Shown in pieces: positions 14,041 to 17,132 of a DNA stretch of 17,132 nt (position 1 is the stretch's first letter; each line of letters begins with the position of its first letter). The stretch comes from PALSA-243 sp036268375. Lineage in GTDB: Bacteria; Acidobacteriota; Terriglobia; Bryobacterales; Bryobacteraceae. The notes beneath the pieces were generated by a model. That model had not been told where the DNA came from. It did no database searches and saw only the letters and a program-made list of their open reading frames with translations. The position numbers and the translations under genes are program-made. The stretch is from contig DATAUH010000231.1 in assembly GCA_036268375.1 (NCBI GenBank), forward strand, positions 1-17,132. Direction: 5' to 3'.

Positions 14041-15357
14041 ATGACCTTTCCGGTTTTCGCGGCGGCGCTAGCCCGCTGTTTTGTGTCGGGTGAACAGTGC
14101 GCCGAAGCGCTGAATGCGCGCACGCAACACGCGCTGGGACGCGACTGGAGATGGGCGCGTTGGCTCGGGCGGCGCTATCTTGCGACCTTCCCGCGTGAGG
14201 CCCCGCCCTCACACCAGCGAGTCGTCCACTTTCTAGCTGACCACAGCGTCAGCCAACTTGCCTTCCAGAAATACCGTGGCGAGATTTCGATTTCACTCCT
14301 CCAGATGGAAGCAGAGCGTATGCGGCCGACAACAGCTGCGGCGTCGCAGTGGAAGTTGCCCGCGATCGAATCCGCTGGCGCGCTCGCAGATTGGCTGTGC
14401 CTCGCGCTGGACGAACTCGATTGGCTTGCGGACCGGAAGGGATTGGCTGCGAAATCGACGAATACAAAGCTACGGCACTACTGGCATCGAACGTTGGCGA
14501 AACCCTCGGGCGGCCTGCGGTTAATCGAGGCTCCGAAGAAACGGTTGAAAGAAGTCCAGCAGCGGATTCTGCGGGACATTCTGGATAAAATAACGCCGCA
14601 TCCTGCTGCGCATGGTTTCGTGCGCGGCCGCTCCATCCGCAGTTTTGCTGCGCCGCATGTCGGCCAGCGCGTCGTGCTCCGCATCGATTTGCGGAATTTC
14701 TTCCCAACATTTCCAGCGGCGCGCGTGCAGGCAATGTTTCGCACGATTGGATATCCGGATACGGTGGCGGCGCTGCTCACCGGACTCTGCACCACTGCGG
14801 CGCCGCGCGAAATTTGCAAACTCTTCGAGGATCGCGGAGAGCGTGAACTCTACCGGCGCGCGCACTTGCCGCAGGGCGCGCCTAGTTCGCCGGCGCTGGC
14901 GAATGTGTGTTCGCGGCGCGTAGACCGGCGGCTCACTGGGCTTGCGGAAGCCGCGGGCGCGGTCTATACGCGCTACGCCGACGATCTTGCCTTTTCCGGC
15001 GGTGAAGATTTTGAGCGGTGCGTAGATCGATTTGCTGCGCGTGCGGCGGCGATTTTACGTGAAGAGGGCTTTCGCGTGCGTCAGGAAAAGACGCGCGTGA
15101 TGCGCCAAGGCATGCGCCAGCAAGTCGCTGGGCTGGTGACGAATAAACGGATGAATCTGCCGCGTGTGGACTTCGACAACTTGAAGGCGATCTTAACGAA
15201 CTGCGTGCGTTCGGGCGCCGAGAGCCAAAATCGCGACGGGAGAGAGAATTTCCACCAGCACTTGGAGGGGCGCGTCGCATTCGCCGAATCGATCAACGCG
15301 GCCCGGGGCGCGAAGCTGCGCGAAATTTTGCAGCGGATCGAGTGGCATCGCGCATAG
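14041..15357 (+). CDS. Retron reverse transcriptase with N-terminal extension
   Basis: A 438-residue RNA-directed DNA polymerase. Residues 1 to about 150 are an extension containing WRWARWLGRRY (36-46). The RT core follows: AAHGFVRGRSI (189-199), first catalytic Asp216 in RIDLRNFF, APRE (254-257), LPQGAPSSP (276-284), YTRYADDLAFSG with YADD at 312-315, the EGFRVRQEKTRV segment and QVAGLVTN (361-368). The overall pattern, including HGF-x-x-GRSI, STxAPRE-like and YTRYADDL, matches the myxobacterial (Mx162-like) retron RTs, which also have long N-terminal extensions. The retron region-X NAxxH reads FAAPH (202-206) and the region-Y VTG reads VAG. A GTG at 14011 is in frame but lies inside the RNA before a2, so ATG 14041 is preferred; no clear Shine-Dalgarno is visible. 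Group II intron maturase or endonuclease domains are absent. Retrons generally serve in phage defence; that role is not shown here. Confidence 0.92.
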   Translation: MTFPVFAAALARCFVSGEQCAEALNARTQHALGRDWRWARWLGRRYLATFPREAPPSHQRVVHFLADHSVSQLAFQKYRGEISISLLQMEAERMRPTTAAASQWKLPAIESAGALADWLCLALDELDWLADRKGLAAKSTNTKLRHYWHRTLAKPSGGLRLIEAPKKRLKEVQQRILRDILDKITPHPAAHGFVRGRSIRSFAAPHVGQRVVLRIDLRNFFPTFPAARVQAMFRTIGYPDTVAALLTGLCTTAAPREICKLFEDRGERELYRRAHLPQGAPSSPALANVCSRRVDRRLTGLAEAAGAVYTRYADDLAFSGGEDFERCVDRFAARAAAILREEGFRVRQEKTRVMRQGMRQQVAGLVTNKRMNLPRVDFDNLKAILTNCVRSGAESQNRDGRENFHQHLEGRVAFAESINAARGAKLREILQRIEWHRA

Positions 15358-15402
15358 AGCGCCCAGCGCGCGTGCACGTCTACAATCGAATTGGGAGCAT
15401 CC

Positions 15403-16566
15403 ATGTCTGAAGCTGTAATCGTCGATTGTCTTCGCACTGCTGTGGGGAAAGCCCCGCGCGGAACGCTGCGCAACGCGCGTCCGGATGATCTGGCGGCGTC
15501 CGTGATTCGCGCGCTGCTGGAGCGTTATCCGCAAGCTAAAGAGGGCGTGGAGGACGTGATTTTAGGCTGCGCAATGCCCGAAGGCGAGGCCGGCAACAAC
15601 ATGGCGCGGCAATCCCTGCTGCGTGCCGGTCTGCCGGAATCGGTTCCGGGGATGACGATCAATCGATTTTGCAGTTCGGGTCTGCAGGCAATTGCGCTGG
15701 CGGCCGACCGCATTCGCAGCGGGGGCGCGGACATTTTGATTGCGGGCGGCGCCGAATCGATGAGTAAGACGCCGTTCGGCGGGTTGAAGCCTGCGCCAAA
15801 TCCCTGGTTTGTCGACAACTGGCCGGAAGTTTATATGAGTATGGGGCTCACCGCGGAGCGTGTGCAGAGCAAGTACGGAGTGACGCGCGAAGATGCGGAC
15901 GCATTCGCATTGCGCAGCCATCAAAATGCAATTGCGGCACAGCAGGGCGGGCGCTTCGATGAAGAGATCGTGCCAGTGGAGGTGGACACAGCGACTCCCG
16001 CAGGCGAGCAGAAGACAACCTTCAGGCGCGATGAGGGGCCGCGCGCGGATTCGACGCTCGAAGCGCTGGCGAAACTGAAACCTGTCTTCCACGCGAAGGG
16101 GACGGTAACGGCGGGGAACTCGTCGCAAACGAGCGATGGCGCGGCGGCGGCGCTGGTAATGTCGGACACGAAGGCGCGCGAGTTGGGTCTGAAGCCGAAA
16201 GCACGCTTCGTCAGCTTCGCGACCGCGGGCGTCGCGCCGGAAATCATGGGCATTGGGCCCGTGAAGGCGATCCCAAGAGCGCTGGCGATGGCGGGATTGA
16301 AGTTGGACGATATCGGCGTGATTGAGTTGAATGAAGCCTTCGCCGTGCAGGCGCTGGCGGTGATTCGCGAAGCGGGACTTGATATAGAGAAGACCAACCT
16401 GAATGGCGGCGCCATCGCGCTAGGACATCCGCTGGGATGCACGGGAGCAAAGTTGACCGCGACGATTCTACGCGAGATGGAGCGGCGGAAATCGCGCTAC
16501 GGGTTGGTGACGATGTGCGTTGGCGGTGGGCAGGGCGCGGCGGGGATTTTGGAATGGCTGCAATAA
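15403..16566 (+). CDS. fadA: Acetyl-CoA acyltransferase (3-ketoacyl-CoA thiolase)
   Basis: Cleaves 3-ketoacyl-CoA with CoA to release acetyl-CoA in beta-oxidation. The 387-residue protein has all thiolase landmarks: nucleophile Cys90 in NRFCSSGLQA, NEAF (310-313), GHPLGCTGA with catalytic His342, and CVGGGQGAA with the acid/base Cys372. The sequence around residues 112-145 (AGGAESMSKTPFGG) is closer to fatty-acid thiolases (FadA/FadI) than to biosynthetic PhaA, but acetyl-CoA acetyltransferase activity cannot be excluded. ATG 15403 is chosen over an in-frame ATG at 15391 because GGGAG (15393-15397) lies 5 nt upstream. It begins 45 nt after the retron RT and overlaps the acyl-CoA dehydrogenase gene by 13 nt, supporting a beta-oxidation operon. 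A TACAAT at 15381-15386 resembles a -10 box without a -35 partner. Confidence 0.93.
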   Translation: MSEAVIVDCLRTAVGKAPRGTLRNARPDDLAASVIRALLERYPQAKEGVEDVILGCAMPEGEAGNNMARQSLLRAGLPESVPGMTINRFCSSGLQAIALAADRIRSGGADILIAGGAESMSKTPFGGLKPAPNPWFVDNWPEVYMSMGLTAERVQSKYGVTREDADAFALRSHQNAIAAQQGGRFDEEIVPVEVDTATPAGEQKTTFRRDEGPRADSTLEALAKLKPVFHAKGTVTAGNSSQTSDGAAAALVMSDTKARELGLKPKARFVSFATAGVAPEIMGIGPVKAIPRALAMAGLKLDDIGVIELNEAFAVQALAVIREAGLDIEKTNLNGGAIALGHPLGCTGAKLTATILREMERRKSRYGLVTMCVGGGQGAAGILEWLQ

Positions 16567-17132
16567 AAGGCGGCTCGTTTCTAATTGAAGAGCGCCAGCC
16601 CGCGGACGTTTTTACGGCCGAGGATCTGAGCGCGGAGCACCTGGCGATTGCGCGGACGGCCGATGAATTCTGGGCGAATGAAGTGGTTCCACATCTAGAG
16701 GCGATTCAGCAGCAAGAGCCAGGAGTGGCGGCGCGCGCGCTGCGCAAATCGGCCGAGCTGGGCTTGACGTCGATCGCGATTCCAGAGGCATACGGCGGGT
16801 CGGAGCTGGATCTGGCATCCGCGATGGTGGTAGCGGAGCATGTGGCGCGAGACGGATCTTACGCGGCATGGCATGGCGCGCACACAGGAATTGGAACGCT
16901 GCCGCTGGTGTTTTTTGGGACTGAAGAGCAGAAGCGAAAATATCTGCCGAAGCTGGCAACGGCGGAGATGATTGCCGCATACGCGTTGACGGAGCCGCAT
17001 GCGGGGTCTGACGCGCTGGCGGCGCGCACGCGCGCGGATTTGAGCGCAGACGGTTCGCACTATGTCCTCAACGGCCAGACGATGTGGATCACCAACGGCG
17101 GCGCGGCGGACCTGTTTACGGTGTTTGCCAAG
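16554..17132 (+). CDS. Acyl-CoA dehydrogenase (partial, runs off the right edge)
   Basis: The first 193 codons of a flavoprotein that would oxidise acyl-CoA to the 2-enoyl-CoA, the first beta-oxidation step. ATG 16554 lies inside the end of the thiolase gene (13-nt overlap, different frame), and the frame stays open to the last base. Residues about 25-115 are the N-terminal helical domain (GLTSIAIPEAYGGSELDLAS). They lead into the signature AYALTEPHAGSDA and then LNGQTMWITNGG, the two standard landmarks of the middle beta domain that contacts FAD and substrate. The catalytic glutamate lies beyond the edge. The N-terminus (about 20 residues before the helical domain) resembles long-chain or fused types, where a total of about 580-600 residues would be usual; this cannot be checked here. 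Confidence 0.9.
   Translation, partial: MAAIKGGSFLIEERQPADVFTAEDLSAEHLAIARTADEFWANEVVPHLEAIQQQEPGVAARALRKSAELGLTSIAIPEAYGGSELDLASAMVVAEHVARDGSYAAWHGAHTGIGTLPLVFFGTEEQKRKYLPKLATAEMIAAYALTEPHAGSDALAARTRADLSADGSHYVLNGQTMWITNGGAADLFTVFAK

Noticed and set aside
15381..15386. TACAAT as a -10 promoter element for the thiolase gene
   Set aside because: No -35 match at proper spacing, and the transcript would start at about the ribosome binding site itself.
15562..16128. A 188-codon minus-strand frame within the thiolase gene
   Set aside because: The plus strand encodes a complete thiolase with all catalytic motifs.
1..17132. CRISPR array, tRNA, rRNA, integrase or insertion sequence
   Set aside because: Searched for by eye on both strands; no regularly spaced repeats, cloverleaf sequence or transposase/integrase motifs were seen.

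Overview
The window looks like chromosome from a soil Acidobacteriota bacterium, probably Bryobacterales / Candidatus Solibacter-like. The evidence is high-GC coding with tightly packed genes, an M56 peptidase fused to a TIGR03435 domain, a second M56 peptidase fused to an acidobacterial VWFA-related (TIGR03436-like) domain, a PAL-like NHL propeller protein, and a long CheB-CheR-PAS-histidine kinase fusion. Lineage is inferred from gene content only; there is no rRNA or other marker here.

Layout. (1) 1-327: non-coding or the tail of an unrecognised gene. (2) 328-4281: a 1317-residue sensor protein with CheB, CheR, three PAS-like domains and a HisKA_3/HATPase_c kinase. (3) 4371-8466: a tightly packed rightward operon of psd, pssA, a catalytically degenerate aspartate-semialdehyde dehydrogenase homologue, lptE and holA, with 4-nt stop/start overlaps at two junctions and abutting codons at a third. 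It joins phosphatidylethanolamine synthesis, outer-membrane LPS assembly and a clamp-loader subunit. (4) 8474-9481, minus strand: a secreted NHL-repeat protein, convergent with holA and divergent from the next operon. (5) 9549-13852: a BlaI-type repressor with a perfect dyad operator in its own promoter, then two tandem BlaR1-like membrane metallopeptidases whose N-terminal halves are paralogous but whose extracytoplasmic C-terminal domains differ. (6) 13844-15357: a retron. (7) 15403-17132: a thiolase and an overlapping acyl-CoA dehydrogenase cut by the window edge, a beta-oxidation module.

The main discovery candidate is the retron at 13844-15357. A retron-type reverse transcriptase (YADD, 438 residues from the start chosen here) carries a long N-terminal extension like that of myxobacterial retron RTs. 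It is preceded by a non-coding segment bounded by a perfect 16-bp inverted repeat (13878-13893 and 14019-14034), which are the expected a1/a2 arms of an msr-msd RNA. A G (13894) sits directly after a1, where the branching guanosine is expected, and GC-rich hairpins lie between the arms. A candidate extended -10 promoter would start the transcript at about a1. The ATG at 14041 begins just past a2. No separate effector gene adjoins it, and it sits between ordinary chromosomal operons rather than in an obvious mobile island.

Second in interest are the one-repressor/two-protease operon with swapped sensor domains, and the Asd homologue that has lost both catalytic Cys and His.
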